A program made the translations under genes and the position numbers. 29,419 bases of DNA from assembly GCA_000436755.1 (NCBI GenBank), contig FR887279.1, positions 2,326 to 31,744 on the forward strand. The letters are read 5' to 3'. This DNA comes from Clostridium sp. CAG:253. GTDB lineage: Bacteria > Bacillota > Clostridia > Lachnospirales > Lachnospiraceae. Below, piece by piece: positions 1-9,456 of the stretch. Numbering within the stretch: the stretch's first letter is position 1; each line of letters starts with the position of its first letter. The notes under the pieces were generated by a model, which saw only the letters and a program-made list of their open reading frames with translations, did not search any database and was not told where the DNA came from.

Positions 1-998
1 ATACCTGAAGGCATATGCTCAAAGTTTATGCCGTTTTCCTCAAATGCGCTGAGCACTTTTCTTCCAAATCCAACCTCGGCATTCATCATGTCTTTATCGA
101 TATTTACAGATACAAATCCTTTCTTTCCTGCGATACCTGTAATTGTATATGCAGGATGATGGCATGTACTTTCAACAATCCATGTTCCCTCATCATCAGG
201 AGCATTTGTATTTCTGATATTTATAGGAATACCTGCTTTTCTAACCGGGAATACCGCATCTTCATGAAGAACGCTTGCTCCCATGTATGAAAGCTCTCTG
301 AGCTCTCTGTATGTTATAACCTTGATAGGCTTTGGATTGTCTATAATTCTTGGATCTGCAATAAGAAATCCTGATACATCAGTCCAGTTTTCATATGCTG
401 TAGCATGAACTGCCTTTGAAACAAGTGAACCGGTAACATCTGAGCCACCTCTTGAAAATGTTTTTACTACTCCGCCTAATGTAGCACCGTAAAATCCCGG
501 CACAACAGCATTTTCAACTTTTGAAAGACGTTCCTGCAAAAGCTTATCAGTTGTATCCGCATCAAACGAACCGTCCTCATTAAATATAATAACTTCAGCA
601 GAATCAACAAACTCATATCCAAGATAATTTGCCATTATTATTCCGTTTAAGAACTCACCTCTTGATGCCGCATACTGTGAACCTGCTTTCTTCTTAAAGT
701 TTTCTGCAATTGTATCAAACTCTTTGTCAAGAGAAAGTGTCATATGAAGCCCGTTTATGATAGACTCATATCTTTCTTTAATTTTCTTGAGTTCTTTAGT
801 AAAATCCTTTTCCGCCTCAGCAAGATCGTAACATGCATAAAGCATATCAGTAACTTTTGTATCTTTTGAATTTCTCTTGCCCGGTGCACTTGGCACAACA
901 AATTTTCTTTCAGGATCAGCTTTGATAATGTTTCCAACTTTCGCAAACTGAGTTGCGCTTGCCAAAGAACTTCCACCAAATTTTACTACCTTAATCAT
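1..998 (-). CDS. lysC: Aspartate kinase (partial, C-terminal end outside window)
   Basis: This enzyme phosphorylates L-aspartate with ATP, the first step towards lysine, threonine and methionine. The frame is open from the ATG at 998 to the window edge, giving about 332 residues. The protein starts MIKVVKFGGSS, the nucleotide-binding KFGGS motif of aspartate kinases, and later shows SRGGSDVTGSL and the segment leading into the C-terminal ACT region (GIAGKKGFVSVNIDKDMMN). The start is supported by a GGAG site just upstream (GTGAGGAGACAAAA). Homoserine-sensitive and lysine-sensitive isoforms cannot be told apart because the regulatory end is missing. It lies downstream of sspE on the same strand, but 233 bp separate them and it probably has its own promoter. 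No lysine riboswitch was recognised in the leader. The family call is secure; the symbol is only a convention. Confidence 0.93.
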   Translation of the reverse strand, partial: MIKVVKFGGSSLASATQFAKVGNIIKADPERKFVVPSAPGKRNSKDTKVTDMLYACYDLAEAEKDFTKELKKIKERYESIINGLHMTLSLDKEFDTIAENFKKKAGSQYAASRGEFLNGIIMANYLGYEFVDSAEVIIFNEDGSFDADTTDKLLQERLSKVENAVVPGFYGATLGGVVKTFSRGGSDVTGSLVSKAVHATAYENWTDVSGFLIADPRIIDNPKPIKVITYRELRELSYMGASVLHEDAVFPVRKAGIPINIRNTNAPDDEGTWIVESTCHHPAYTITGIAGKKGFVSVNIDKDMMNAEVGFGRKVLSAFEENGINFEHMPSG

Positions 999-1049
999 TT
1001 TTGTCTCCTCACATATTCTTTATTTCTAAATTTATGATGGTGGCATATC

Positions 1050-1077
1050 ATACTATATTGTATTCACGATATTCCAA
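1050..1077 (-). promoter_or_regulatory. Possible promoter for aspartate kinase gene
   Basis: On the minus strand TTGGAA is followed after 16 bases by TAGTAT, about 50 bases before the aspartate kinase start. Both boxes match the sigma-A consensus only partly. The rest of the 999-1231 gap holds no gene or clear terminator that I can support. Confidence 0.35.
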
Positions 1078-1231
1078 AAATGATAGTGCACCTTTCACCT
1101 GCTTATCATCAATTAATGTAATTCCATCAATGTTAAATAATTTACCACAAAATCAATGGTTTGAAAAGGGGGACAGTAAAAAAAATCAATATCATATAAA
1201 ATGTCTCACATCACATGCATGGTCTTTTATA

Positions 1232-3538
1232 TTAGAATCTGATTGTCACTTCCGTATCATTTAATCCTTTGCCCAAAAAAGCTTTAAAATATTTTTTTAA
1301 TCGCTTTGTCCTTTCAATAAAAAATTCCTCTCTCGGAATCTGATTTTGCAAATCAAAATACTTTTCGTCTTTTATCATGCATTTCACATCATCAACAAGC
1401 CAGCTTTTTTCAATGCTTGCGTAATACTTCATGGCACTTTTTAACGGAACATTATTTTTCTGATTGTTGTCAACGGCATCAAGTATCATAAAATTGCCTA
1501 TATATCCGTTTACATCCTTCTGTCTTTTTTCTATATCATCTGACATATAATAACTTTCAGCATTTTCCTGATTTATTATGTTTGCCTCTAAATGGTCAAG
1601 CTGCAGTTTGCCTGCATTCAATTTGTATGTCAATGCTGAATTTAATTTTATTGTAACTACATCCGCTTTATACGCATCCCCGGTTTCAACCTCTAACCTC
1701 TGACTTAATAATAGATTTAATAACAATACTTTTATTGCAAATGTTTTATTATTTCCAAATGACCAATTACTCATCCATTTATCAAGTTCTTCATCTAAAT
1801 CGTTAATCTCCCTGCCCTGAAAATCAATATTTTCCTTACAAAATCCAACATGTCCGTTTTTTTCTATAATTCTTTTTGCTATTTTCCTAGGAATTTCGTG
1901 GTCTTTTGATTTTATAGCTGCAATCCAGAGAATATATGCACACTGATGAATTGCTTTATATTCCTCATTGACATGTTCTTTGTCATCAATCAGGCCTTTT
2001 ATATATTCGCTGAAATCATTCTGAAAATTCGCATCAGCGAGTGAATGTTTCTGTGCGTATGAAGCAATTATCACATTTGTCAGTGCTGGTATTACCGCAT
2101 GATATTTAAATGCATTAAGCAGATGAAGTGTTTTATATGTAATAGATTTTTCCTCCTGCTCTGCCTTCAATGAACGCTCATTTAATTTATTTTTTTTGAC
2201 ATCAAAATTTCCTAAAATAATTTTTATCGCATAATAAGCATTAAAATCTGCTAATATTTCATTATATGTATACTGCTTTCCTCCAATCGGATACATCACA
2301 GACGAATATTTCTTCTCTATTGCATCTTTCAGCTTCGCATCATCTTTATATCCAAGTTCCTTGTCACAAGTCAGATATACTGCTGCCAGATATGAAATAA
2401 GACGATTTTTAAAATCTCCATTCCCGCTAAAAATTTTATCTGCCCAAAGTTCATCAAGTTCTGTAATTCTTTTATCTTTCTGCTCATCCGTATCATCCGA
2501 CTTTGTACAATATTCTTTATAAAAATGATTTTTTATAAGCTCCAAATCTTCAACTTCCAATGATCTGTCATTTAATACCTCAAATAGTTTATTAGCATCA
2601 TTTTCATTTTCAGTCAACACAACACATAAGGACATATTTTTAATAATCCCGTCCGCCAATTCGATTGCTTTCTCACATATGCTCATTATATCTTTGTTCT
2701 TTTCACTTGCACTTTTTGCTCTTGACCATATTTCATCTAATATCGTCTTTAATGCATTTAAATAATTTTTCTCAAAATCACTACACTTATCATCAACCCA
2801 GACCGTTTTTAACTCATAATCTGTTGTGTCCTGTACATTGTTTAAATATACACCACAAAGCACTTCCTTTAAAACAATATCATAACGTGAACGCGAATAT
2901 TTTAAACACAACTGTTCCCTGTCAAAAAAATCATGTGCCTGTCTTTTTCTCTCTTCAAGAGTTTCAGACGGTGTAGCTTTTACTTCCGGATAACACAACT
3001 GCTCTTTATAGCATGATACCATCTGTTCCACACGCTCATTTGGATCTAATGTCTCGTTATCCATCAGTTCCTCAATCTTATCAAGTATCACATCAAACGG
3101 AACCACATTCCTGCCTATCAGATTCACATAACATTCTTTTAATCTTGAGCAATACTCACTGGCTTTGAGCTGATAGGGCTTTTTTAACTTCTCTAACGTA
3201 TATTCTCTTCTCAATAAATATCTTATATAATTTAAAAGATACAATGTAGTAAGTCTTTGCTGTCCATCGACTACATCAAATTCAATACTTCCGTCATTTT
3301 TCTTTTTTTCTACAACAACTACCGAACCTAAAAAATATTCTTCATTATTTTCATCATAATCGCAAAAAAGTCTTACTATTCTGTCAGTTTTCCAGCGATA
3401 CGGTCTCTGATATGCGGGAATATTTATCAATCTCGGCTTGTTATTGATTACTCCTCCCTGAGAAGCCCCGTGGGCTTTTGTTGCCTCTCCTTTAAAAATA
3501 TTTATCATATCATAAATACCTGCATCTTTAAGATTCAT
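1232..3538 (-). CDS. sspE: SspE-like phosphorothioate-dependent restriction effector (DUF262/DUF1524)
   Basis: This 768-residue protein has the two-domain layout of GmrSD-type and SspE effectors. The N-terminal DUF262 domain shows PAYQRPYRW (residues 41-49) and the hallmark DGQQRLT (91-97). The C-terminal DUF1524 HNH-like nuclease domain shows LDHLEA (about 647-652), IGNFMILD (about 680) and an N-x-x-K pattern shortly after. In characterised Ssp systems SspE senses phosphorothioate DNA through its NTPase domain and nicks phage DNA with its nuclease domain. The gene is the last of the operon, 36 bp after sspA, with a GGAGG site 7 bases before its ATG. Its place next to sspA, sspC, sspB and sspD is what moves the call from a generic DUF262 protein to SspE. 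A type IV GmrSD-like enzyme against modified cytosine is the alternative reading. Confidence 0.85.
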   Translation of the reverse strand: MNLKDAGIYDMINIFKGEATKAHGASQGGVINNKPRLINIPAYQRPYRWKTDRIVRLFCDYDENNEEYFLGSVVVVEKKKNDGSIEFDVVDGQQRLTTLYLLNYIRYLLRREYTLEKLKKPYQLKASEYCSRLKECYVNLIGRNVVPFDVILDKIEELMDNETLDPNERVEQMVSCYKEQLCYPEVKATPSETLEERKRQAHDFFDREQLCLKYSRSRYDIVLKEVLCGVYLNNVQDTTDYELKTVWVDDKCSDFEKNYLNALKTILDEIWSRAKSASEKNKDIMSICEKAIELADGIIKNMSLCVVLTENENDANKLFEVLNDRSLEVEDLELIKNHFYKEYCTKSDDTDEQKDKRITELDELWADKIFSGNGDFKNRLISYLAAVYLTCDKELGYKDDAKLKDAIEKKYSSVMYPIGGKQYTYNEILADFNAYYAIKIILGNFDVKKNKLNERSLKAEQEEKSITYKTLHLLNAFKYHAVIPALTNVIIASYAQKHSLADANFQNDFSEYIKGLIDDKEHVNEEYKAIHQCAYILWIAAIKSKDHEIPRKIAKRIIEKNGHVGFCKENIDFQGREINDLDEELDKWMSNWSFGNNKTFAIKVLLLNLLLSQRLEVETGDAYKADVVTIKLNSALTYKLNAGKLQLDHLEANIINQENAESYYMSDDIEKRQKDVNGYIGNFMILDAVDNNQKNNVPLKSAMKYYASIEKSWLVDDVKCMIKDEKYFDLQNQIPREEFFIERTKRLKKYFKAFLGKGLNDTEVTIRF

Positions 3539-3574
3539 CTGTTTTCCTCCTTCATCCTCTCTGCTTTCCGTTCC

Positions 3575-4744
3575 CTATCTCATGTCCTCAAATGCATACA
3601 CCAGTCTGTCTATATCTTCCTTGGTCGTATATCTCCCGATGCTTATCCGTATCGTTCCACCATATTTCTTACTGCCTATAACATCATGTACCAGCGGTGC
3701 ACAGTGATATCCTGTCCTTACGGCTATATTGTATTCTCCGTCCAGTATTGTCCCGGCATCATCAGATGCACATTTTTCAAAAGCTGTTGAAATAACAGCT
3801 ATGTGATTTTCAAATTCCTCCTCTGTCTCCGGTTTCTGAAAAATAATTATCCCATCCAGTTTTTCTATTTTTTCAAGCATGTATCTGAACATTTTGTCCT
3901 CATACTGCCTTATTTCATTAAAATCTGTCTCGATTGAATCTATCCCACATTTCAACGCCCCTATCGCCGGAACATTTAAACTTCCCACCTCATATTTGGA
4001 TATACCTGTTTCCGGCAAGCCGAGATTTAAAGAGTTCTCTCCGTTTCCCCCAAATATCACCGGATTTAACTTTTTGTCACGCTCAAATATCCTGCTGTTT
4101 GTCACAAAACCTCCAACACCAAAAAGTCCGTACAGTGATTTGTGTCCCGCAAATATAAGTATATCTATATCAGTTTCTTTAAGGTTTATTTTAATATTTC
4201 CTGCTGCCTGTGCCGCATCTACAAACACAACTGCCTCATATTCTTTTGCCATGTGTGCTATCTTATCAAACGGCAGTATATACCCGGTAACATTACTTGC
4301 CATATTTATACATACAAAATCAGGCTCATCACACATAAACTGGTATTCAATCTCTTCTATATCCAGATACCCCTTATTGTCTGTTGCAAGTAATTTTATT
4401 TGAATGCCTGTCTTTTTTCTTACAGCCTCCAGTGTCCTCATAACCGCATTATGCTCATACGGCGATACATATACTGTCATATTTTCTTTAAAATCATATC
4501 CTAACAAAACCCTGTTAGCCGCTTCTGTTGCAGAAGATGCAAAAACAACATCATTTACATACTCCGCTCCAAAAAAATCTGCTAACTTTGCTCTCGTTCC
4601 ATTTATCACATCTGTTGCTTTTCTTGCAAGTTCGTAACTTCCTCTCCCCGCATTTACCGACATCTCTCTTGTAAGCATATCCATTTTTTCATAGACCTCT
4701 TCCGGCTTTGGATATGTAGTTGCCGCATTATCCAAATAAATCAT
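3575..4744 (-). CDS. sspA: Cysteine desulfurase of the Ssp system
   Basis: This PLP-dependent class V aminotransferase-fold enzyme takes sulfur from L-cysteine and would hand the persulfide to SspD for DNA backbone modification. The protein begins MIYLDNAATTYPKP, the usual start of the family. Visible residues are His99 (PYEHNA), Asp176 (FVDAAQAAG), the PLP lysine Lys202 (AGHKSLYG) and the catalytic Cys348 in RTGYHCAPL. Length is 389 residues, normal for the family. A TTG at 4777 in the same frame would overlap the end of sspC. I prefer the ATG at 4744 because it matches the family start and has GGGGAG about 10 bases upstream. A dedicated desulfurase inside the operon means the system need not borrow a housekeeping IscS. 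NifS/SufS-like housekeeping use is possible but less likely here. Confidence 0.88.
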   Translation of the reverse strand: MIYLDNAATTYPKPEEVYEKMDMLTREMSVNAGRGSYELARKATDVINGTRAKLADFFGAEYVNDVVFASSATEAANRVLLGYDFKENMTVYVSPYEHNAVMRTLEAVRKKTGIQIKLLATDNKGYLDIEEIEYQFMCDEPDFVCINMASNVTGYILPFDKIAHMAKEYEAVVFVDAAQAAGNIKINLKETDIDILIFAGHKSLYGLFGVGGFVTNSRIFERDKKLNPVIFGGNGENSLNLGLPETGISKYEVGSLNVPAIGALKCGIDSIETDFNEIRQYEDKMFRYMLEKIEKLDGIIIFQKPETEEEFENHIAVISTAFEKCASDDAGTILDGEYNIAVRTGYHCAPLVHDVIGSKKYGGTIRISIGRYTTKEDIDRLVYAFEDMR

Positions 4745-4766
4745 AAAAGTGTTTCTCCCCTTGTGC

Positions 4767-7700
4767 TTAACCGACAATATCTCCTAAAACTTTTAATACC
4801 GCACTCACCTGTGCGTTTTTGTCATAATTATTTTCCCTAAGCACTTCCCATATTTGTGCTTCTATCAAATCTGTCGCTGGAGATTCATCATACTCCGAAA
4901 GTTTACATTTTACCTGCCTGCCATCCACAGTATCCATAGTAAACGATACAGCATTTTCAGTTGTGTTTTCTTTTTTTATCATATGTTCAAGTTCATCATA
5001 TGATTTTTTAAGCTCCTGTTTAAAGATTTCTATTGTCTCATCTTTATAATCTCTTAGAACAAGACCTGTTAATCCCTCTGAAATCCTGTTAATAATTTTT
5101 TCTTCATTGTTCAAATCATTGTCTGTCACGCATTTAAATAGTATTGAGGCTGAATAATCTAATACCACTCCATTAAGTTTTTCTTTGTTTTTCTCTGACC
5201 AACGCTCAAATATAGTTCTCAGAGAACTTTCTTTTAAATTGCCTGTACTTTGGAATGTATTTTTCACTATTCCTGTAAGTTTTTTAAGCAGCTTATCATA
5301 CATTTCCTCAATTTTTAATTTATATACCTTCAATTCATTTACACATGTCTCATAATCAATACCATCTTCTTTGACAGAGTCCGTTAATTCAGGTAATCTC
5401 TCAAATAAATACTCTCTTGCACTCTGAATATTTCCGGCGAGGTCATTTCTAAACAATTCACACTTTTTTGCCATCTCGCCGTTATTATCATTTGAAAAAC
5501 TTATATCGGGTGATGCGTATTTACAAAATCCGGGTAAACTTCGGTACCATTGCTGTATTCCATTAGATAACATTCTAAGTTTCTTTATAGGAGTATCCAT
5601 AAGCTTACTGTCCGCTGATGAAACTGTACTATCCTGCCATATGTCAAACAAACCTATGATTTTCTTTAAATATTCTTCTTTTTTTCTGTCATCAGGTTCA
5701 ATATATAAATAACATTTTTCAGGCTCTTCATCTGCCTTGGCAAGAATCTGAGCTGAGATTTCATTTTCAATTTTGTCGTAGTATACAAGCGGTGTTCCAT
5801 ATCTCTTTGAAAGACTGTACGCAATATATATAGGTATTATTCCATTTCTCACTCCAAAATCTCTCCCTTTTATCTCTGTATACAATTTTTCAAAACAATT
5901 TTTATTTCCAACACTATCCGTTATAAATTCATCTATCTTTTCAATAAGTTCCACTATATCACCGTCTGCATTTTCAGCAAATTCTGAACCAACCACCAAT
6001 CCTTTATTTTTTATAACAGCCCTGTATATTGTAGCTTCACTGCTTGTACCTCTGTCCCATAAACTCATGTCCTCGTGCGCAAGAAGCTTTTCGATAATAT
6101 TGGCTCTGGCTTTTTTTATCGGAGCAGTTATCTCATTTTTATTTATAAGCTCATGATTTACACATGGTGTCTTTCCATAATAAGAACTGCATATTGATGA
6201 TAATAATTTTTGTAATTCTGTAGCTGTATCTGCCTTCGTCTCTTTTAACACCCTGCATCCATTCTGATTTTCCGCATATAAATACAATGGACTGTTCTCC
6301 CCCGGCATATAATAGTCCTGAATTCTGCTGTTGATTTCATAGATAACATCATCAAGACAAAAAAATGATTCCTCAAATGCAGTCTCATTTTCCTTTAAAT
6401 ATTTTTCATCACTTCGTATTGCTTTTATTGCATAATACTTTTTTATACACTCTTCAAAGTCTACAGGCTCATTTGGACATACCATTACTATTCGCTCATT
6501 TAAATTATTTTCAAAATTCTGCTCCAGCTTTTGAATGTCAAATTCACCAACACACAAAAACAGTTTTCCGTCTGCGAAATCATTTTGTGTCAATGCAGTA
6601 TCTATACTGCCTTTCAGATATTTCTCATTTTCTAACTTCTTTCCGTCCTCCAGACAATACTCAAAATATCTTGTCATTTTCTTTTTGTCATTATATTCTT
6701 TAGGCAGTTCATATTGTTTGTTTGCAGTTTCCCTGAAGCACTCAGCGATAGTTCGGTTTGTAATTTTGACTTTATTTTTTCTCTTTTCAATCTCATTTTC
6801 CAGGTTCGTATCTGTGTTTATTCTAAATACATAACTGTCACTTCTCTGCCTGTAGTTTAAATATCCGTAACTAATCAATGCCTTTTTTGCATCATCGTAC
6901 AGATTTCTGTTATCTTCCAGACATACCATGCTCATGATACATTTATCATTTGGTATAAGTTCCGTCTGATTCAACATATTTAACAGAGCTATTGATTTTA
7001 TGATTTTTGTCATGTACTCAAAAAGTTTTTCACCGTAGTACGCCTCTTTTGCCGCTTTTTGCTTCTCAATATCTATCTTTTTTATAAGATATTTTGCTTT
7101 GATATACTCAGAATGACACCTTTCGTTTAAAACATCTTTCTCAAAAATATAAGCAAAATAGTCAAATACATTGTCCGCTGATACCAGTGTATCCGCTCCC
7201 TGTACATGTTCTTTTACAAATCTTGCAAGTGTATTGGGAGCGTTATCCGACATAAAAGTAAATACCGTTCTTTCGTTCTGCCCAACTTTTTCACTTATCT
7301 TTACAAGAATATATGTTGTAAGAGGTGCCATCGGAAAACATCCCTTTACAATAATCTTTTCATAGTCTTTTTTGTCAAATATCGTATACATATTTGTCAT
7401 ATTGTAAGTTCTGTTGACAATATCAGAGGTTTTAATGCCATATTCATCAAAATATCCCTGTAATGCACTGTCATTCTTTTGAATTACATTCATCATCAGT
7501 TCATAATAATTCTGGGCACTTGTTCTAAATGCAACTTCCTGTAATCTTCCCTCAACACCTTTAAAAGAATTTAATATCTGTGGCGACAAAAAATTACCAT
7601 ACTCCCTGATACTCTTATGTGCAATAAATATATGTCTTATATCAGGCTCTTTTGACGCATTGCAAAGTTCACACATAGACTGTATAAGTTCCATGTCTTT

Positions 7701-8513
7701 TGAGGTTTCTCTATTGTCCTCGCCCTCAATAAATTTGCTGAACTCATCAAATACTATGACGATACCGGCAAAACCATATTTTCTTAATTCATATGCAACA
7801 TTTTCATAAATTTTTGGAATATTGTTTTCAAGCAGCGGATTAAATTCACTGCCCGCAGTTAACTTTGTATATATCTTTTTAAATAACTCAAAGATTTTAT
7901 TGTCATTTTCACATATTTCTTTTCTGAATGTTTGAACGTCATATCCATTTTCTTTTAATTCATGAACAAATTTTTTATATGTATCCGGATATTCTCTCTT
8001 CCAAAAATCCACTTTTGCTGTAATTTCATCAAAAACAGAATCAGGCATAATTTCTGACAGTTTTTCTCTTTGTAACGCTTGAAATAATGCAAGTCTGTAC
8101 GACGTTTCAAGACCTGAACGTCCAAAACTGATTATTATAGGAAGATATTTTTTCTTCCTGCTTTCCTCACACAGAATATTCTTTTCAATTTCTTCCTCAA
8201 GCTTTTTGTTCTTATTCTTAATTTTATTATAAAAATTAACGATTGATTTATGCCACTTTTTATCATCCCTGTTTCTTAAAAGTGCCAGGAGCACAAGAAG
8301 AAGATGTGATTTCCCTTTTCCATAAGGTCCAACCAGTAATGTCGCTTTATTATTTCCTTTTTCAAATATATTTTCTAAATATGTCTCTAACACATCCATT
8401 GTACTTTTTGCCGGAATAAATTCGTCTATCTTATTTGTCTTATCTATATCAAACCTTATATTTACAGATGTCTGAAATCTTTCGTCTATTTTTATGACAT
8501 CTTTTAATACCAT
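4767..8513 (-). CDS. sspC: SspC-like large P-loop ATPase
   Basis: This 1248-residue protein is by far the largest in the window. It has a Walker A motif GPYGKGKS (residues 62-69) near the N terminus and a Walker B IVIVFDEF (about 251-258). This resembles the large defence ATPases of the BrxC/PglY/DUF6079 type. In Ssp systems the ATPase SspC works with SspB and SspD during phosphorothioation, and ATP hydrolysis is needed for modification. The rest of the protein is rich in charged helices and shows no signal peptide or membrane segment. AGGAGG lies upstream of the ATG, and the gene follows sspB by 25 bp. The role rests mainly on position between sspB and sspA plus the ATPase motifs. A BREX BrxC homologue is the main alternative, but no other BREX gene is present. 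Confidence 0.82.
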   Translation of the reverse strand: MVLKDVIKIDERFQTSVNIRFDIDKTNKIDEFIPAKSTMDVLETYLENIFEKGNNKATLLVGPYGKGKSHLLLVLLALLRNRDDKKWHKSIVNFYNKIKNKNKKLEEEIEKNILCEESRKKKYLPIIISFGRSGLETSYRLALFQALQREKLSEIMPDSVFDEITAKVDFWKREYPDTYKKFVHELKENGYDVQTFRKEICENDNKIFELFKKIYTKLTAGSEFNPLLENNIPKIYENVAYELRKYGFAGIVIVFDEFSKFIEGEDNRETSKDMELIQSMCELCNASKEPDIRHIFIAHKSIREYGNFLSPQILNSFKGVEGRLQEVAFRTSAQNYYELMMNVIQKNDSALQGYFDEYGIKTSDIVNRTYNMTNMYTIFDKKDYEKIIVKGCFPMAPLTTYILVKISEKVGQNERTVFTFMSDNAPNTLARFVKEHVQGADTLVSADNVFDYFAYIFEKDVLNERCHSEYIKAKYLIKKIDIEKQKAAKEAYYGEKLFEYMTKIIKSIALLNMLNQTELIPNDKCIMSMVCLEDNRNLYDDAKKALISYGYLNYRQRSDSYVFRINTDTNLENEIEKRKNKVKITNRTIAECFRETANKQYELPKEYNDKKKMTRYFEYCLEDGKKLENEKYLKGSIDTALTQNDFADGKLFLCVGEFDIQKLEQNFENNLNERIVMVCPNEPVDFEECIKKYYAIKAIRSDEKYLKENETAFEESFFCLDDVIYEINSRIQDYYMPGENSPLYLYAENQNGCRVLKETKADTATELQKLLSSICSSYYGKTPCVNHELINKNEITAPIKKARANIIEKLLAHEDMSLWDRGTSSEATIYRAVIKNKGLVVGSEFAENADGDIVELIEKIDEFITDSVGNKNCFEKLYTEIKGRDFGVRNGIIPIYIAYSLSKRYGTPLVYYDKIENEISAQILAKADEEPEKCYLYIEPDDRKKEEYLKKIIGLFDIWQDSTVSSADSKLMDTPIKKLRMLSNGIQQWYRSLPGFCKYASPDISFSNDNNGEMAKKCELFRNDLAGNIQSAREYLFERLPELTDSVKEDGIDYETCVNELKVYKLKIEEMYDKLLKKLTGIVKNTFQSTGNLKESSLRTIFERWSEKNKEKLNGVVLDYSASILFKCVTDNDLNNEEKIINRISEGLTGLVLRDYKDETIEIFKQELKKSYDELEHMIKKENTTENAVSFTMDTVDGRQVKCKLSEYDESPATDLIEAQIWEVLRENNYDKNAQVSAVLKVLGDIVG

Positions 8514-8538
8514 CAGTATTTCCTCCTGATTTATAATT

Positions 8539-9453
8539 TTATTTGTATATAAACTTTAAAACTTCTTCTCTCGTTTTTATTGAGTTTTCTTCAAAATATA
8601 CAATATCAAGTCCCGCTGTCCTGTCTATCCTCAGATACCCCTCATGTTCAAGCCGGTCAAGACTATCATTCAATACAATTCTTCCAAGTCCAAATATTCT
8701 TCCGGGACTGTCTTCATCTTCAAGCAGTTTTTCAATACCCACGCTTGTTCTCCCGTTTTCTTCAATGAGCCCTGTCTTTTCAAGGTAACCGCATATTCCA
8801 AACAACACGGCGAGACTGCTTATATCATTTTCTTTTATCTCATTTCTTGAGTATATATTCCTGCTTTTGGATAAAAGATTGAGTTCTGCCAAAGGACAAT
8901 GTAATTTTTCCTCGGGATTTTCATTTTTTCTGTCATCGAAATACATCTGCAAAAGCACCGCACAATCATTTGAGAGGGATTTATCGGAAATTTTTTCTCC
9001 ATATGTTCTTTTATAGAGTTCATTTTCCATCATTGACTCTAGTTCTCTTCTGTTAAATCTCTCCTCACCTACAATGTTAAAAAACAAATTCCACACTGTA
9101 GCTTCCCTATAATTTGATGCAATGTTATAATGAATTATCCAAAGCGTATCTTTATTTTCAATATATCTGTCATTGTCAAGAATATATTTGCCTGTTTTCG
9201 ATATAAAATGTCCCTTTTTATTTTCATATTCTAAAGGAGAAAGTTTTGAATCTTTAACAATAAGTCCCGCTGTCAAAAGCCAGTATCTTATTGATTTCGA
9301 CATAGCTGAACCAACACCCAATGCATCTGCCCCCTCATTATTTTTCTTTGAGAAAAGTTCCGGGTTCTTTGCTATCTCTACCAGTCCTTTTGTCAGCCAT
9401 CCCTCTCTTATATAAAAACTTCCGTTTCCTTTTAATGTAATCTTATCTTTCAT
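8539..9453 (-). CDS. sspB: SspB, DUF4007-family nicking protein
   Basis: This 304-residue protein begins with the pattern typical of DUF4007: a segment FYIREGWLTKGL (residues about 13-24) followed by DALGVGSAMSKSIRYWLLTAGL (about 43-64). In SspABCD systems SspB is described as a DNA nickase that creates the strand break used for single-stranded sulfur insertion. The C-terminal part (LEHEGYLRIDRTAGLDIVYF) resembles a winged-helix fold, which is my inference. The start has AAAGGTG upstream and the gene begins 3 bp after the sspD stop, so translational coupling is likely. I cannot point to nickase catalytic residues with certainty. The family call is strong because the N-terminal motif is distinctive and the neighbours fit. 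Confidence 0.87.
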   Translation of the reverse strand: MKDKITLKGNGSFYIREGWLTKGLVEIAKNPELFSKKNNEGADALGVGSAMSKSIRYWLLTAGLIVKDSKLSPLEYENKKGHFISKTGKYILDNDRYIENKDTLWIIHYNIASNYREATVWNLFFNIVGEERFNRRELESMMENELYKRTYGEKISDKSLSNDCAVLLQMYFDDRKNENPEEKLHCPLAELNLLSKSRNIYSRNEIKENDISSLAVLFGICGYLEKTGLIEENGRTSVGIEKLLEDEDSPGRIFGLGRIVLNDSLDRLEHEGYLRIDRTAGLDIVYFEENSIKTREEVLKFIYK

Positions 9454-9456
9454 ATA

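Noticed and set aside
999..1231. Lysine riboswitch or T-box in the aspartate kinase leader
   Set aside because: The conserved core sequences and the large multi-stem fold with terminator are not visible.
1001..1264. Plus-strand open frame of 87 codons between aspartate kinase and sspE
   Set aside because: No ribosome binding site, no recognisable protein features, it overlaps the sspE end and the probable aspartate kinase promoter, and composition looks non-coding.
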